From the NCBI RefSeq assembly GCF_029407905.1, contig NC_073643.1:29354001-29418000 (forward strand): a stretch of DNA of 64,000 nucleotides, written 5' to 3'. Of this stretch, positions 22,672 through 35,072 are shown in pieces (position 1 is the stretch's first letter; every line of letters begins with the position of its first letter). A program made the position numbers and the translations under genes. This DNA is from Bubalus kerabau. Taxonomy: Eukaryota; Chordata; Mammalia; Artiodactyla; Bovidae. The notes under the pieces were generated by a model. The model was not told where the DNA came from, searched no databases, and saw nothing but the letters and a program-made list of their open reading frames with translations.

Positions 22672-25248
22672 ATTTTCTAGATTACCCTTCTAATTTACTT
22701 TGGGACTAGAAGAAGTGACTATAGTTAAAAAAAAAAAAAAAAAAACTTAGTTTATTTCCTTCAGATTCAATAATCAATGGTATTGCATTAGCCTTGTGAA
22801 TTTCTAGTAGAGGTTTTAGGTTACTTTACACACAGGATACAATATTGAAAGAAAAAGTTTCCAGTAGGATGATTAGAACCAGATTTTCTTGTCTGTTTTA
22901 ACTGCTACTTCCTTAAAGTTCTGCATTATTTGATATCCAAAGGGGAAAAAAAAAAATACTGCCTACTAGCACCTAAAGTTAGAATTCTATTCATGAAACT
23001 CCAAGCTACTGCCCCCCCTCCCAATAATATCACTGTTATAATCTCTTTTCCAAGCCAAAAATTCAAAGGAAAAAGAACTTCATAAAAGGTGATTTTGTAC
23101 TGCCAATTCACTTCTTGGCACATAACTATGTGTGATTAGAGGGAAAAACTTGTGGAACTGGATGTGGTAGGGTGGCAAAACCTAGAGGGATTTCCTCAAG
23201 TAATAAGGATCAGTTGCAAGGCTCAATATGGTGCATTTCTGTTTTACTAAACACTGCAATTTGTAGAGTCCACAGCTCAGTTTAAATAAAGAGAAGCAAG
23301 TGTGAATATTGTAGAAAAAGAGGAAAGGGGAAAACCATTTGAACTTTGGAGATACTCAAACTCTTGAGAATGTAGGAAGTTGCCTGCAAGAGTGAGGTCT
23401 GTATATGGAAATAATGCCTCCATATTTCTGCTAAATTTGTAGTAAAGGCAATAAAATATTCATGATATATTGAATGTGATGAAATTTCTTGAGGAAAATA
23501 TTAAGGAAGCTAAAATCTGCATGTCTTTGGGCATGGGGCACAGACTCAGTATATCTAGATGAGGAAACAGTGGGGTTTATAAGATATATAAGCAATTAAA
23601 AAGTTACAAATTTATATCTCCTGTGCCTTATAAAAATTCCTGGCTATTTTGTGGGGGAAAATAAAAATCCCTTGATTATTTATAGCTTCTTGGCAGTTAT
23701 TTATTTATTTTTGAACTCTGGCATTTCAAGAGACAGAGAAGGCACCCAGAGATGTTTTCTTCCATCTACCAAGTTTGCGTCCATTCTCAACATCAACGTA
23801 TCTCAGTATTTATAAAACTTAACTTCAAGTGCCCCCATTTAAAAGAAATTTTGACTGAAGCTAGCTCAAGGGAGATTTAGATGTCAAGTACATTACTGTT
23901 ACTTTCCCACTGGAAATGACAGGACAGCTGAAAGACTGATACAGGTCTGGGCAGTTATATTTTACTATGCTTGATGAAAAAAAAAAAAATACTATCACAT
24001 TAAGTAGACCAATTGAAAAATGAAGTTGTTGCAGGTGGATCTCTATGGAATCACTAAAATGCAGGGGGAAATATCAAACGCAGCAAATTAAATTCAAGAT
24101 AATCAGCCCTGTGTCTTACCCTCTGTGGATTCTCTAATCTAGCTCTGTCTAATTGCATTCTTTGTAGGACATATTATTCCTGTTTTCCCAGTAGGAATTT
24201 TTTTTTTAATTTTTTAGTTTGAAGACTATAATATAATTGCTCTCTCTTTATGTTATAAATGTCATGATTTTAAAAAGAAAATTTTCATGGCATATGTAAT
24301 GTCAATCATCTCTCTTTGTGGGAGAATATGTCATTCATTTTGCTTAAATGGGCTCGGGGAAAATACCCTTTATTCCAAGAGCTGTAGGTTTTTAAGCATA
24401 TTTCGACCTAATTTGCATGACAGTGTAGTTAGAGGAGGCTTATACATTTGGGAGTGGAATTGTGCTCTGTCCAAATGTGGCTATTTTATATTCCAATTAT
24501 ATCCTTCTAAATAGCCAAATAAGATTTATACAGAAACCACTCTCCCTGCTTCTCACTCATATTCAGCACTCTCAATTCACACATGTTGATGTTTTAATAC
24601 TTGGAGACAGGTTTGAACTTCATAGTTGGACAAGGTCGCTATACTTCTCCCATTCCTTTGAAGCCCAACTAATACAATAATTACCACGCCTTGGAAGCTT
24701 CCACAGGCCTTGCAAGGTATATGTGTTTCATGACCTGAGCCAGCCTGGCAACTCTGATGACCTCATGTCATATTGATAAATTAAAAACCAGAAGTGACTG
24801 AAAGGAAAGTGCTTTCGCAGAATCAAAAGCAAAAATCTATGTATTCAACTCTCATGGAAAAGACTTTATGCTAACTCTTTTATAACAATTAACTCCAGAT
24901 TCACAGAGTAACTATTGCAGAGCTCAGGGCAATAAAAATGGTATTTGAGACATTCTGTGTAAACTCTAAACTGATGTAAGCTGTAAACTAAGGGACCTGT
25001 AAACTCCTTTTATTACCCTCTCACTTATTATCTAGGAGGGGTATTACCTTTTTCCTTAGGCCCTGAGCATCCCACTTACCTAAATTTACATGTGTCCTCC
25101 ATACTGTGACGTGAACGTAGGTTTCCTTTTCTCCTGAACCCCAAAGCCCCTTGGTAATATGGATCCATCTTTGTTTCACTCCGGAGATTCGTCTTCTTAG
25201 CTATTGATGGACACTGCATATTAGGCAATTGAACAAAGTTAAAGCAGT
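22672..25248. other. single-copy AT-rich DNA, no gene recognised
   Basis: Contains poly-A runs near 22728-22746 and 23975-23990 and a T-rich patch near 24198-24220. Open frames are under 80 codons and unrecognised. A weak L2-like patch near 24690-24780 is too diverged to call. Confidence 0.4.
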
Positions 25249-25260
25249 TTGTTAAAGGAG

Positions 25261-25769
25261 TGCATGCATGCTCAGTCGCTTCAGTTGTATCTGACTCTGT
25301 GTGACCCTATGGACTATAGCCCTCCAGGCTCCTCTATCTCTGGGATTCTCCAGGCAAGAATACTGGAGTGGGTTGCCATGCCCTCCTCCACAGGAATCGT
25401 TGGAGGCTGGTTCTTTACCCACTGAGCCTACCTGAGAAGAAGTGAAATGAAAGTCACTCAGTCGTGTCTGACTCTTTGCGACCCCATGGACTGTACAGTC
25501 CATGGACTTCTCCAGGCCAGAATACTGGAGTGGGTAGCCGTTCCCTTCTCCAGGAGATCTTCCCAACCCAGGGATTGAACCCAGGGCTCCCACATTGCAG
25601 GCCAATTCTTTACCAACTGAGCCACCAGGGAAGCCCAAGAATACTGGAATGGGTAGCCAGTCCCTTCTCCAGCAGATCTTCCCAACCCAGGAATTGAACT
25701 GGGGTCTCCTGCATTGCAGGTGGATTCTTTACCAGCTGAGCTACCCAGGAATCCCTGCCTGAGAAGCCC
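25261..25769 (-). mobile_element. nested Bov-tA cluster
   Basis: Three reverse-strand Bov-tA heads sit here. The outer copy (25261-25439, tail end near 25767) is flanked by a perfect 12-base duplication, ttgttaaaggag, at 25249-25260 and 25770-25781. Inside its head, a second unit at 25440-25757 is bounded by the 9-base repeat cctgagaag (25431-25439 and 25758-25766). That inner unit is a head-to-tail dimer: a truncated Bov-tA (25636-25757) joined to a complete one (about 25447-25635). I recall this dimer arrangement as recurrent in bovine DNA. Confidence 0.88.
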
Positions 25770-26036
25770 TTGTTAAAGGAGAGCCTTTATGTTTGTTTGT
25801 TTGTTTTTCTTCCAATAGCATTGGCATGTTAAAAGGATATTTCTTGGCAGAAAGGGATCAGTTTCTAATGCAAATCAGTCTATCTGCAGTAGATAAGATC
25901 ATTACTCACCAACTACTCACTGCTGCTTCTACCATCTCCAAGGTTAGAGTGATCTTTTCACTCTTTGACTTTGAACTTAACTTCCTCCTTTGACCTGCTT
26001 TATTTTTTTAACTTTTTTTTTTCTTTTAATTGAAGT

Positions 26037-26250
26037 ATAGGTCACTCAGTTGTAAAGAATCCACCTGCCAATGCAGAAAACTCAGGTTCCATTTCTGGGT
26101 AGGGAAGATACCCTAGAAAAAGAAATGGCAACCCACTCAAATATTCTTGCCTGGAGAATTCCATGGACAGAGGAGTCTGACAGGCTACCTATAGTCCATG
26201 CTGTTAAAAAGAGTCGAAACACAACTGAGCGACTAAAACTTTTCACTTTT
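26037..26250 (+). mobile_element. Bov-tA SINE beside a small L1 end
   Basis: Plus-strand Bov-tA with head (ggtcactcagttgtaaagaa) and body (ttgcctggagaattccatgg). The left flank (about 26003-26036) is a T-rich tract followed by ttaattgaagtatag, which resembles the reversed L1 3' end. The SINE may have landed in a small minus-strand L1 fragment. Confidence 0.88.
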
Positions 26251-27717
26251 CCATAATATTAAATATCTCTGTGCACAATGGCATCTTGGGCTTGGCACTA
26301 ATTAAAATGTGTTAAAATAACACATTTAGCAGGGAATGAAGGTCTTATTTAGCAAGAAAATGAAGTACAGAAGTTATGTCAGCTGTTATTTTAAGCCCTG
26401 ATAGTTTTTCACAACATACCCAACCAAGATGTCATGTGTTTTTTAAAGGTTTGCATAATGAAAGTAATTGATGTGTATATAAGACCACAAAAATGCTAAG
26501 ATCAATACATGATTTACATTTAGAATACTGTTTTTACAATAGAATGATCTGTTTTCTGCCTTTACCTTCTCAGTCCCAGTATTTTAACAAACAAACCAAA
26601 TACTATCCGGGATATAAATCTTACTGAGCGGGAGGAACCTGGAAAAGTTTATCAGCGTCATGACAGTATGTGAGCATTAGGACACATGAAACCCAAACAT
26701 GAAGATGCTCTATAAGGAAAAAAAATCCTTCAGTATCATGTAAATATCTCTACTTCTTAAAAATTTACTCTGTATGTTAGGCTCTGGGAAGTCCTGTGAT
26801 TATACTTAATACTTGTTTAATCAAAGAATTCTTTACATAAATAAATAGATAAAATCACACGCAGCTATGATCCCTAAACAGGTTTATTGGGAATGTTATA
26901 TTAGAAAAGAATAATTATATGGAAAAAATGAAGGCAAGTGTGTTCCAATATTGAGAAAATAACATAAAGTTCAATTTAACAGGGTTTCAAGTGTTTGAAG
27001 GACTGAAAACATAGAAGATTCTGATGTCCATCTCTACTGGGGAGAAAACAAATATACGTAAACTTGAACTGCAACAAAATGAAAATTATTATGCATGTAG
27101 AAAAAAGGGAAGAAGGTCATCAGAGTGAAACATTGAAACAGTTAAAGTGCTTAGTTGCAACTCAGATTTTTAGAAAATGCTGGGGTGGTTTAAGTATGAT
27201 CCCCTAACAGGGAGCTTAACAAGAGAGGCTCATGTAATTCCATCTAGTCCAATAATTGCTTAGTTATCTATACTTAATGCTATTCTTATTCTGATCTATA
27301 AGCAATCCTCAAAATAAGCACTTTATGGAGCAAAGATAAAATTAAAAAATATTCAGTGTGGTCCATAAAACCAGTCTGCAACATTATCAAATATTTTAAA
27401 CATGCCTTTTGTGGACATAAATGAAGGCCACCCAAATGGGAATAAGCAGAGGCTCTTTCTTTATTCAGAGTTTGCTGTAGCAAAGGGATTGGCCCCCATC
27501 ACTTACATTTGAGAGAGATGCAAAGGCAGTCAGAGGAATGGAAAGTGTTGCCATGGATTAAAGGGAAGACATCCAGTGTGTCCTCCTTGGAGGCTGTCAG
27601 CGTGGGGAGGGTGTAGGTGAGCTAAAAAGTTCTGTCTGCTGGGAAAACACATCCTGAGAAGGCAAGGGTGGGAACTGGGAGACCTGTTCCACGTCTACTG
27701 CAGAAATTTAGGTGGTG
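26251..27717. other. single-copy AT-rich DNA, no gene recognised
   Basis: No repeat or gene recognised. Short frames such as 27286-27483 (minus) have no recognisable features. Confidence 0.4.
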
Positions 27718-27966
27718 GTACTCTTGCCTAGAGGATCCCATGGACGGAGGAGCCTGGTAGGCTGCAGTCCCTGGGGTTGCGAAGAGTCAGACACGACTGA
27801 GCGACTTCACTTTCACTTTTCATTTTCATGCATTGGAGAAGGAAATGGCAAACCCACTCCAGTGTTCTTGCCTGGAGAATCCCAAGGACGGGGGAGCCAC
27901 TGTCTATGGGGTCGCACAGAGTTGGACACGACTGAAGTGACTTAGCAGCAGCAGCAGCAGCAGCAG
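27718..27966 (+). mobile_element. Bov-A2 SINE, 5'-truncated dimer
   Basis: Two Bov-A units in tandem on the plus strand: the first truncated (from ctcttgcctagaggatccca), a linker (cttcactttcacttttcatt), then a full second unit ending in an (AGC)n tail at about 27945-27966. This is the standard Bov-A2 layout. Confidence 0.92.
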
Positions 27967-27989
27967 AGTGGTAGCAGCACAGGTGATGA

Positions 27990-28262
27990 GTAACTAGACC
28001 TCAGTATTCTTTGAAGGTAGGGCCAGCAGAATTTGCTGGCATATTGGATTTAGAGTTTGACAAAAACAGTGACCCCATGGGTGACTATTTTTGATCTGAG
28101 AAACTAGAAGGTTAGAGCTAAAATCAAGAGAAGTGGGAAGGTCTGTGGGTGGAGCCAGCTTGACAAGGGTGGAGATCATGAGCTCATTTAGGGACGTGTT
28201 GAGTTTGAGGGCCCAAGTATTCAGGTCAAATATGAAGGTCAAGAGGGCAGGTCTCAAGGATC
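27990..28262 (-). mobile_element. possible L2 LINE internal fragment
   Basis: Blocks such as tgaaggtagggccagcagaa, tttgctggcatattggattt, gggacgtgttgagtttgag and tatgaaggtcaagagggcag follow the order of the reversed, more upstream L2 region. Diverged; call by order only. Confidence 0.5.
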
Positions 28263-28273
28263 AGAATTCAGAG

Positions 28274-28655
28274 TTGAATTAGTCAGCCTGAACTGCTATA
28301 ACAAAATGCCACAGACTGGGTGGCTTAAACAACAGAAATTTATTTCTCATGGTTCTGGAGGCTGAAAGTTCAAAATTAAAGTGCCAACTGGTTTGGTTTC
28401 CCTTCAGGCTTCCAAATGCCACCTTTTCACTGTGAGATCCCAAGGTCTCTCCTCCCTCCATATAGGAACATCCCAGGAGTCTCATCTTCTTCCTCCAGCA
28501 TCAGTTATATTGGATTAGCATCCACCCTAGCGACCTCATTTTAACTTAATTTCCTCTTTAAAGGCCTTATCTCCACATGCAGTCATATTCTGAGGTCCTA
28601 AAAGTTAAGACCTCAGCATATGAAGAGGGAAGGTTGCATAATTCAGTTCATAACA
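28274..28655 (+). mobile_element. ancient interspersed repeat, family unresolved
   Basis: The best-preserved of three copies in the window: aactgctataacaaaatgcc, cagactgggtggcttaaaca, acagaaatttatttctcatg, gttctggaggctgaaagttc, and an end at attctgaggtcct ... cagttcataaca. The start and end patterns are well known from mammalian genomes, but I cannot name the family safely. Confidence 0.65.
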
Positions 28656-28734
28656 AGGGTCGAATGCAGGTTTTCCGATTCCAAGTTCATTACTATTTCC
28701 CTGCAGAAAGCAGCAAAGTTAATTGCCCTAAAAT

Positions 28735-29235
28735 GTTACCTCCTCAGTGAAGTCTTTGCACACTACCTTGTTTAAAAATTCCAACTTCCCTCCTCACTTC
28801 CTTGGGACATTAGTCATTCCTTTTACTTGCATCATTTTTTTCTTGTAGTTATAATCTTCTAAATTCCTATCTATTTTTATTTAGCTTGTGTATTGTCCCA
28901 CTCCATCCATCCACAGGTGGCTCAGACAGTAAAAAAAAAAATCTGCATGTAATGCAGGAGACATGGGTTCAATTCCTGGGTGGGAAAGATCCCCTGGAGA
29001 AGGAAATGGCAACCCACTCCAGTATTCTTGCCTGGAGAATTCCATGGACAGAGAAGCCTGGTGGGCTATAGCCCATGGAGTTGCAAAGAGTTGGACATGA
29101 CTGAGCAACTAACACTTTCATCCATCAATAAGTAATCCATGAGGACAAGGGTTTTCCTATCTTTTTTACTGCTATATCTCTGGAATATAGAGCCCCACAC
29201 ATCATAGGTATTCAATAAATATTTCTGACTGTGTG
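28735..29235 (+). mobile_element. L2 LINE 3' end split by Bov-tA
   Basis: The left part (28735-28911) has atgttacctcctcagtgaag and a tatttttatttagcttgtgt block. The right part (29119-29235) has ccatgaggacaagggttttc, gccccacacatcataggtat and tcaataaatatttctgac, the L2 terminus. A Bov-tA (28912-29118) separates them, so the L2 is older. Confidence 0.8.
28912..29118 (+). mobile_element. Bov-tA SINE inserted in L2
   Basis: Complete plus-strand Bov-tA with an A-run in the head, box B region gggttcaattcctgg and the tail gagttggacatgactgagca. A short target duplication, catccatc, lies at 28904-28911 and 29119-29126. Confidence 0.92.
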
Positions 29236-30489
29236 TATGGATGTATACATGCATAAATGAATCATCTAAATAAAATATCTTAACTCGTGTGCTGGGACAA
29301 GACAAGATTTCATTGAGCAAACCCAGCATGGAGTAACACATCTTCTGAAAACAGGTCCTCCATCTGCCCTGCCACATAAATGATTAATGCAAGAGAACAG
29401 GCCATGGTAACATCCCAGCACCCTGATGCTTCTGTTTCGGTGCCATTTCTCCCACACAGGACCAAAGCTTTCCAAACTGAAACTTTCCAGCACAGAATTA
29501 TACTCATCGTATCTCTACAGGGCAGCAATCAAACATGTGATGTCACCAAAGCAGAAACCATCAAGAAACAGGTGCTAAGACAGCAGGAGCTGATCAGCTC
29601 CTGGAACCTTGTTCTAGGGGCAGACTGCAAAACATGCCTTGGGAATGAGGCAACCTCTTGCTGCTGTGGGTGAGAGTCTGCACAATTTATAGATGCACTT
29701 CCCTAATGGGGTTTTCTTGCACTGGAAGAGAAGTTTTAAAACAACAACCCTGAAACGACTTCTTCTGTTCTTTGGCAATCCATCTTATAGTGCAGGGTGT
29801 AAAAAGACATTACAAAGAGAGGGGAGAACGACAAACTACATGTAACAAATGGAAGAAGGGAGTGAGGGGCATATTGGAACACTTCCTATTCATCCAAGTA
29901 CAGAGAAGCTGAATTATTATGTTTGTAAATTACTGTTTCCTGTTTCTCTTCTGTCTGAGCTTCAGAGGGTTTAGGTCTTCAATGTGTCTTTTGAGAGGAA
30001 AGTTACAATTCACCCCTCAAAAATCTTCCTAGAATATAGAAAGTAGAAAGGACCTTAGAAGTCAATAAGAAATCAAGTGGTTTTTAAACTGCTCTATATA
30101 GAACTGAGTTAATCCTTTTTTTTCCCCCAAAAGTAAATCTTACATGTATTCTCAATGTAAACAAAGTAAAAAGGGAGCTTTTGGAAATATGTGAGGTTGC
30201 CAGCATTACTGTCAAAAACAGGAGTGGAGACTGGGAAGAAAGGGAAAAAGTCAAATGAGAAAAAGTCAGGAGTGATACGATGATGAAAATATACCATTGC
30301 AGGAGGAGAATCATAAACTCTGCACTCAGTACATTGGTTCCAATACATTTAAAAAAAAAAAATCAGACTGAAATCGAGTTGCCCCAGCTGAAATTTGGTG
30401 CAGGGAAGTCTTGAACTAGGTCCCGTGAAATGACTTCCCCTTACCTTCCCCTCTAGAAACCCAAGAGGCATTTCCATAGGATATATTTT
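29236..30489. other. single-copy DNA, no gene recognised
   Basis: Frames of 72-103 codons occur on both strands over 29066-29673, some starting inside the Bov-tA. None has a recognisable domain. A poly-A run lies at about 30350-30362. Confidence 0.4.
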
Positions 30490-30575
30490 TTTTAAACCAA
30501 TTCTCTTGTTCACTAGATGAGGGTACTGAAATTCAGAAAGCTAACAGGATTTGCTGAGATCTCCCCAGGGGTTAA
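30490..30575 (-). mobile_element. MIR SINE fragment
   Basis: Reversed MIR core: actagatgagggtactgaaa, ttcagaaagctaacaggatt, tgctgagatctcccc. Short and diverged. Confidence 0.5.
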
Positions 30576-31225
30576 TGGATGTGCTATCTAATTCCTTTCT
30601 TACATATCATCCCTGTGCACTGAGATGGTGTGGGTGCCAGTGTGCAGAAACACAGCTTTTGTTACTTTTGTACCCATCAGCTTCATTGTTCTTTCAAGCA
30701 CTCACTCTTCCAAGAGGCAGAGAATTCATTTCAGTCTGTTGAGGGTCATTTCGATCAGTTGATCCCTCTGGGTTGTGCCTCTAACGTTGGGAGGGGAGAA
30801 GTGTGACATGCCAAGGAATGAAGTCAAGTGTTGTCCCCCGTCCACTCTGATATGTAATAAACAGTCCGCCTGACTGCAGAATCTTGGAGAGGTCAGTTCA
30901 GCTCTGCCCTTCCTTATCCAGCCTAACCCTGGTGCTTTTCAGGTTGGTGGACTTTCAGCCATTTTCCTGACCACCCAGAGATGAGAGAAACATTTGGTTT
31001 CTCCTGGAGCCAAATGAAACCCAGAGAAAATCTCTCTAATGAGATTCCAGTCTCAACTTCGTGGAGACCCTCTGAAGCTACCTCTTAAAACTCCCCAGTA
31101 ATTCTGAGGGCAAGGGTGTGGTGAGCAGCATGTCACTTCCCCAGGGAGAATCAGGGGAAGGAAGGACAGTCTTCTAAATTATTCAACTCCTCCAAATTGA
31201 CCTGAGGTTTCTACTGCACCCTGGT
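30576..31225. other. single-copy DNA, nothing recognised
   Basis: GC content is moderately higher than average. No gene or repeat recognised. Confidence 0.4.
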
Positions 31226-31535
31226 GGTGGTGGTGGTTTAGTCGCTAGGTCGTGTCCAACTCTTGCGACCCCATGGACTGTAGCCTGCCAGGCTCCTCTG
31301 TCCCTGCTGCTGCTAAGTCACTTCAGTCGTGTCCGACTCTGTGCGACCCCATAGACGGCAGCCCACCAGGCTCCCCTGTCCCTGGGATTCTCCAGGCAAG
31401 AACACTGGAGTGGGTTGCCATTTCCTTCTCCAATGCAGGAAGGTGAAAAGTAAAAGTGAAGTCACTCAGTCATGTCCGACTCTTAGCAAACCCATGGACT
31501 GCAGCCTGCCAGGCTCCTCTGTCCCTACCAAGGGG
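31226..31535 (-). mobile_element. Bov-A2 SINE beside or inside a Bov-tA fragment
   Basis: The left unit (31226-31302) is a reverse Bov-tA or Bov-A tail (gtcgctaggtcgtgtccaac). At about 31303 a reverse Bov-A2 begins (tgctgctgctaagtcacttc), with its two monomers joined by gtgaaaagtaaaagtgaagt, running to about 31535. The second monomer stops early at gctcctctgtcc. The same end point appears in the left unit, which fits insertion into or recombination with an existing Bov-tA. A GGT repeat lies just upstream. Confidence 0.85.
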
Positions 31536-33234
31536 TTAATACCCAGGTCACTTCTCAGGGTCACTTAAGAAATCTGTCCAGCTTCTGGTTGGACATAGAA
31601 AAGGTGACTCTTACCATCATTATTGTTCCAGATCTGGAACAGGGTCAACTTTTCAGGGCTTTTGATACTCAAAAATTCATTTCTCTGCCTTTGTGTTATA
31701 TTAACAGTTCTTTCAGGCCATGAGAGCTCTCTAATCTTGCATCCGTGGAGAACGCCCAGAGGATGAGAAACCGTTATTAGAAATGAAAAACATATCGATT
31801 GATAAATTAAAATATGATCCCATGATGTGCACATCACATTAATAACTAACATCTGTAAACCATAGCATAATTTCCAAATTGCTTCCTGTTTAAAAGCCTT
31901 TTAATGGAATGAAATCCTTTGGAAAGCAGACCACCATGTTTCTCATCCAAATTAAGTAAGACTGTGAATATAAAACTCATTGCAGAGTGGCTGGGACTGA
32001 GTACTGTTTGAGAAATATTTGTAGTAGTAATACAAATTATTCTGATTTCTGCATGCACTCAGCACTGGTGACTAGGTTTTTAGTCATTCTCATGGACAGC
32101 CCTGTACTTGCCCATCTTTGAACTCATCCTCCTTTCCTATATGAAAGGTGGCATCCCCTGGATTCTAAAATCTTTTCAAGTCTTTCTTTTTCATCTTTGT
32201 CAAGGGAAAAGTCTCCAAGATAACTGAGAACCATAGATGGGACCCATCCAGAATACTTGATTTACTACGGCCAAAAAAAAAAAAAAAAGAGAGAGGTTAA
32301 ATTGAATTGTGACTGTTAAAGCTCTTGAAAGAAAATTGCAATAATGAGCTAAAAATCAACTCTAAATATGTTACATGGAGAAAACCTTGGGCGGCGCAGG
32401 CAGGCAGCATTCTGCCCTTTCAAACACGTTGGTGGGTGAAGACATCTTTGATTTATTTTGTCATTTAATTTCCCTTCCGTCTCTTGGCCTTAAGCCACAG
32501 ATGCTTCAAGCCTCTTGGTTGGATAATCAGAATTTTCTTTCTTTGCCCATTATTTTTCCTGTTGGCAGTGTTCCCATAATAACAGCCTGATGAAAATGTG
32601 CTTTCTCTGTGGCTCCTCACTGCCTCTGAACAATCTCTAAAGGGATTAGGTCGCCTTTTATCAAAAAGGAGAAGTAGGGGAAAGTTCAAATGGGTTGGAA
32701 GTCAGAGTTGGGTGGTTTTCTCCCTAATTGTGTATGCATGCTCACAATAACGGAAGGCACTCTTCAAAGATGTCCTAGTGCTGGGGGGGGGGGGTTGTTT
32801 GCCAAGACCCCTGATACCTGCCAGGATTCCTCTTCCAAATGGTCACAGAAGCGGGTAGCTTGTTTCCTTTTAAGAAGCCACCCCAGAGAGAGGTTATTAT
32901 CACATTGGGCTGGTTCCTATTGCTAACAGAAGACTGAGAACACCAACTTGAACAAGATGCTTTTTTCTTGCCTGTCATTTGGGGAAGACTCCCCATTTTT
33001 TCCTCCCACTGGTCCCTCACTCCATCAGTTGATGCCAGTGATGCAGTCTAGACTTGTTGTTTGATCTTAACCTGTTCAAATGTTCTATTTGCAAAAATTA
33101 ACAGCATCTATATTTTCAGAAACAAAAAAGGAACAGGACTGTGTAGTATCTTTAGTAATAGGCTTTACTGGTGTCCTGTGCACCCAGTGTATTCCTATTC
33201 CCAGTGGCCCTAGAACGTTTCAGTTATGCCGGGT
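31536..33234. other. single-copy DNA with homopolymer runs
   Basis: A poly-A run lies at about 32273-32288 and a run of twelve G at 32783-32794. No gene recognised. Confidence 0.4.
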
Positions 33235-33330
33235 TTTTACTCATTCCCTCAAGTAATTCACCAGGCATCACTAAACATCTTCCATGAGGTTGACGAGTGC
33301 TAGGCCCTATAAGTGGTCAGTGAGAATTAA
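33235..33330 (-). mobile_element. possible L2 LINE terminus
   Basis: Reversed L2 end: cattccctcaagtaattcac, actaaacatcttccatgagg, gacgagtgctaggccctata. Short and diverged. Confidence 0.4.
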
Positions 33331-33969
33331 TACTATGAATCCTGAGTCTGAATGATAGGCTGTGTTGAAAGATCAAAGCCACTATTTCTTAACCTGTAAG
33401 CCCTGGTGTTCTTAAACTAGGTTCTTGTTAGTATCATTCCTTACTAACTCCTCAGCTTAATGATGCCTTTCTATGAATTATGTATTTTTATTTTGCCTAA
33501 GCTAGAATCTGCTTTAGTCAATACCTCACATACATAGCTGTGTCTATCAAAACTTGTGCCCTTATTCTGACAGAAAAGTAAGCATTTTGGACCACAGAAA
33601 TAGAAAAGTAGCCCGGTTTTTCCATTTGCTTAAATTTGTTCCTGGGGATGGAGACATCAGCCAAGAAATAAGTGGAATAAGTGAGAGCACAAAGGATGAA
33701 GCAGAGGTGCTCTGTCTGAAGCTTCCAGATGCCTCAGCAGGCCTGAGATGAGCGTGAGAATCAGGGCTCTGCCAAGGACAGTGGGGAAAGCACTGATGCC
33801 AGAAAGACACCAGATGGGAGCTAGGAGACCTGAACACCAACCTGTCATTATCTAATAATGTGTGCAAGTGAGATTTCTTACATTCTTTTGGATTCTGTGA
33901 TAGATTTCTGTCTGAATAAGAGGTAGGGGAATATGTGAATGCTAGGCATCAGTAGTGTGAAGAATGGAG
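33331..33969. other. single-copy DNA, no gene recognised
   Basis: Frames of 65 (plus) and 101 (minus) codons overlap at 33554-33867 with no recognisable domain on either strand. Confidence 0.4.
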
Positions 33970-34225
33970 AACATTGTCTCTGGCACCTTGTCTGGATTCA
34001 GATCCCAACCACTAGTTAACTTTACTAAGCTTAGGAATGTCCCCTGTGCCTTCATTCTCTCCTGTATAAAATATTGCTGTTGACAATAATACTAACACCA
34101 GCCTCAGAAGGTTTTATATTTCGTTGTTGTTGTTGTTGTTTTGCTGAGTATTAAATGAGATCATAGATGCAAGGGTTTAGAACAGCTCACAATACATAGT
34201 AAACCCTGAATGACTATTAGCTACG
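33970..34225 (+). mobile_element. MIR SINE with internal (GTT)n
   Basis: MIR order: ttgtctggattcagatccca, actttactaagcttaggaat, cctgtgccttcattctctcc, gtataaaatattgctgttga, then a (GTT)n run at about 34124-34140, then tattaaatgagatcatagat and a tail near atacatagtaaaccctgaat. The trinucleotide run has expanded inside the 3' half. Confidence 0.78.
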
Positions 34226-34368
34226 TGGGCTATTTAGCTATATTAAATAGCTATTAGCTATATTCGAGCTGTTTATCAAATAGTCTCCACTCCCTGCCTT
34301 GGGATAAGAGTCCAGCTGAATATCATGGACCTCTGTGATTGGAAAATTTTCAGCCAATGAGTTGGGAG

Positions 34369-34569
34369 AAAGTGTTAGTTGCTGTCGTATCTGTCTCGTT
34401 GCAACCCCATGGACTGTAGCCCACCAGGCTCCTCTGTCCATGGGGATTCTCCAAGCAAGAATATTGGAATGGATTGTCATTTCCTTCTCCAGGGGATCGT
34501 CCCAATCCAGGGATCAGGTCTTCTGCATTGCAGGCAGATTCTTTACTGTCTGAGCCACCAGGGAAGCCC
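34369..34569 (-). mobile_element. Bov-tA SINE
   Basis: Reverse-strand Bov-tA with the head ending gccaccagggaagccc. A perfect 13-base duplication, aatgagttgggag, lies at 34356-34368 and 34570-34582, giving exact limits. Confidence 0.94.
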
Positions 34570-34799
34570 AATGAGTTGGGAGTGAAAGAATTCAGGAAAA
34601 ACATTTGGTTACCAGAGTGAGACCCTATAGAGTTCCCTTTTCCTTCTTCCAGGAAATGTTCCATTTTGTGGCAGCTTCAGCAGTCTGAATCCTGAAATGA
34701 AGATGCAAGAGCTGAGCTCCCAATCAACTGGCAGTGGACATGTAAGTGAAAAACTGATCTTTACTATCTTAAGTTGCTGAGATTTGAGGTTTGTTTGTT

Positions 34800-35072
34800 G
34801 CTGCTGCTGCTAAGTCTCTTCAGTCGTGTCCAACTCTGTGCAACCCCATAGATGGCAGCCCGCCAGGCTCCGCCATCCCTGGGATTCTCCAGGCAAGAAC
34901 ACCGGAGTGGGTTGCCATTTCCTTCTCCAATGCATGAAAGTGAAAAGTGAAAGTGAAGTCGCTCAGTCATGTCCGACTCTTCGCAACCCCATGGACTACA
35001 GCCCACCAGGCTCCTCTGTCCATGGGATTTTCCAGGCAAGAGTACTGGAGTGGGTTGCCATTGCCTTCTCTG
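34800..35072 (-). mobile_element. Bov-A2 SINE
   Basis: A complete reverse-strand Bov-A2: (GCT)n start, first monomer (gcccgccaggctccgccatc), linker (aaagtgaaaagtgaaagtga), second monomer (ggattttccaggcaagagta). A perfect 12-base duplication, ggtttgtttgtt, lies at 34788-34799 and 35073-35084. The flanks (34680-34787 and 35085-35125) resemble the end of an older repeat, possibly a MaLR-type LTR, which I cannot name. Confidence 0.94.

Noticed and set aside
24196..24240. T-rich patch as another L1 3' end
   Set aside because: The tattataattgc-like match is too short and diverged to support.
32783..32794. G-quadruplex from the G12 run
   Set aside because: A single homopolymer run without other nearby G tracts is not good evidence; probably a sequencing-sensitive simple run.
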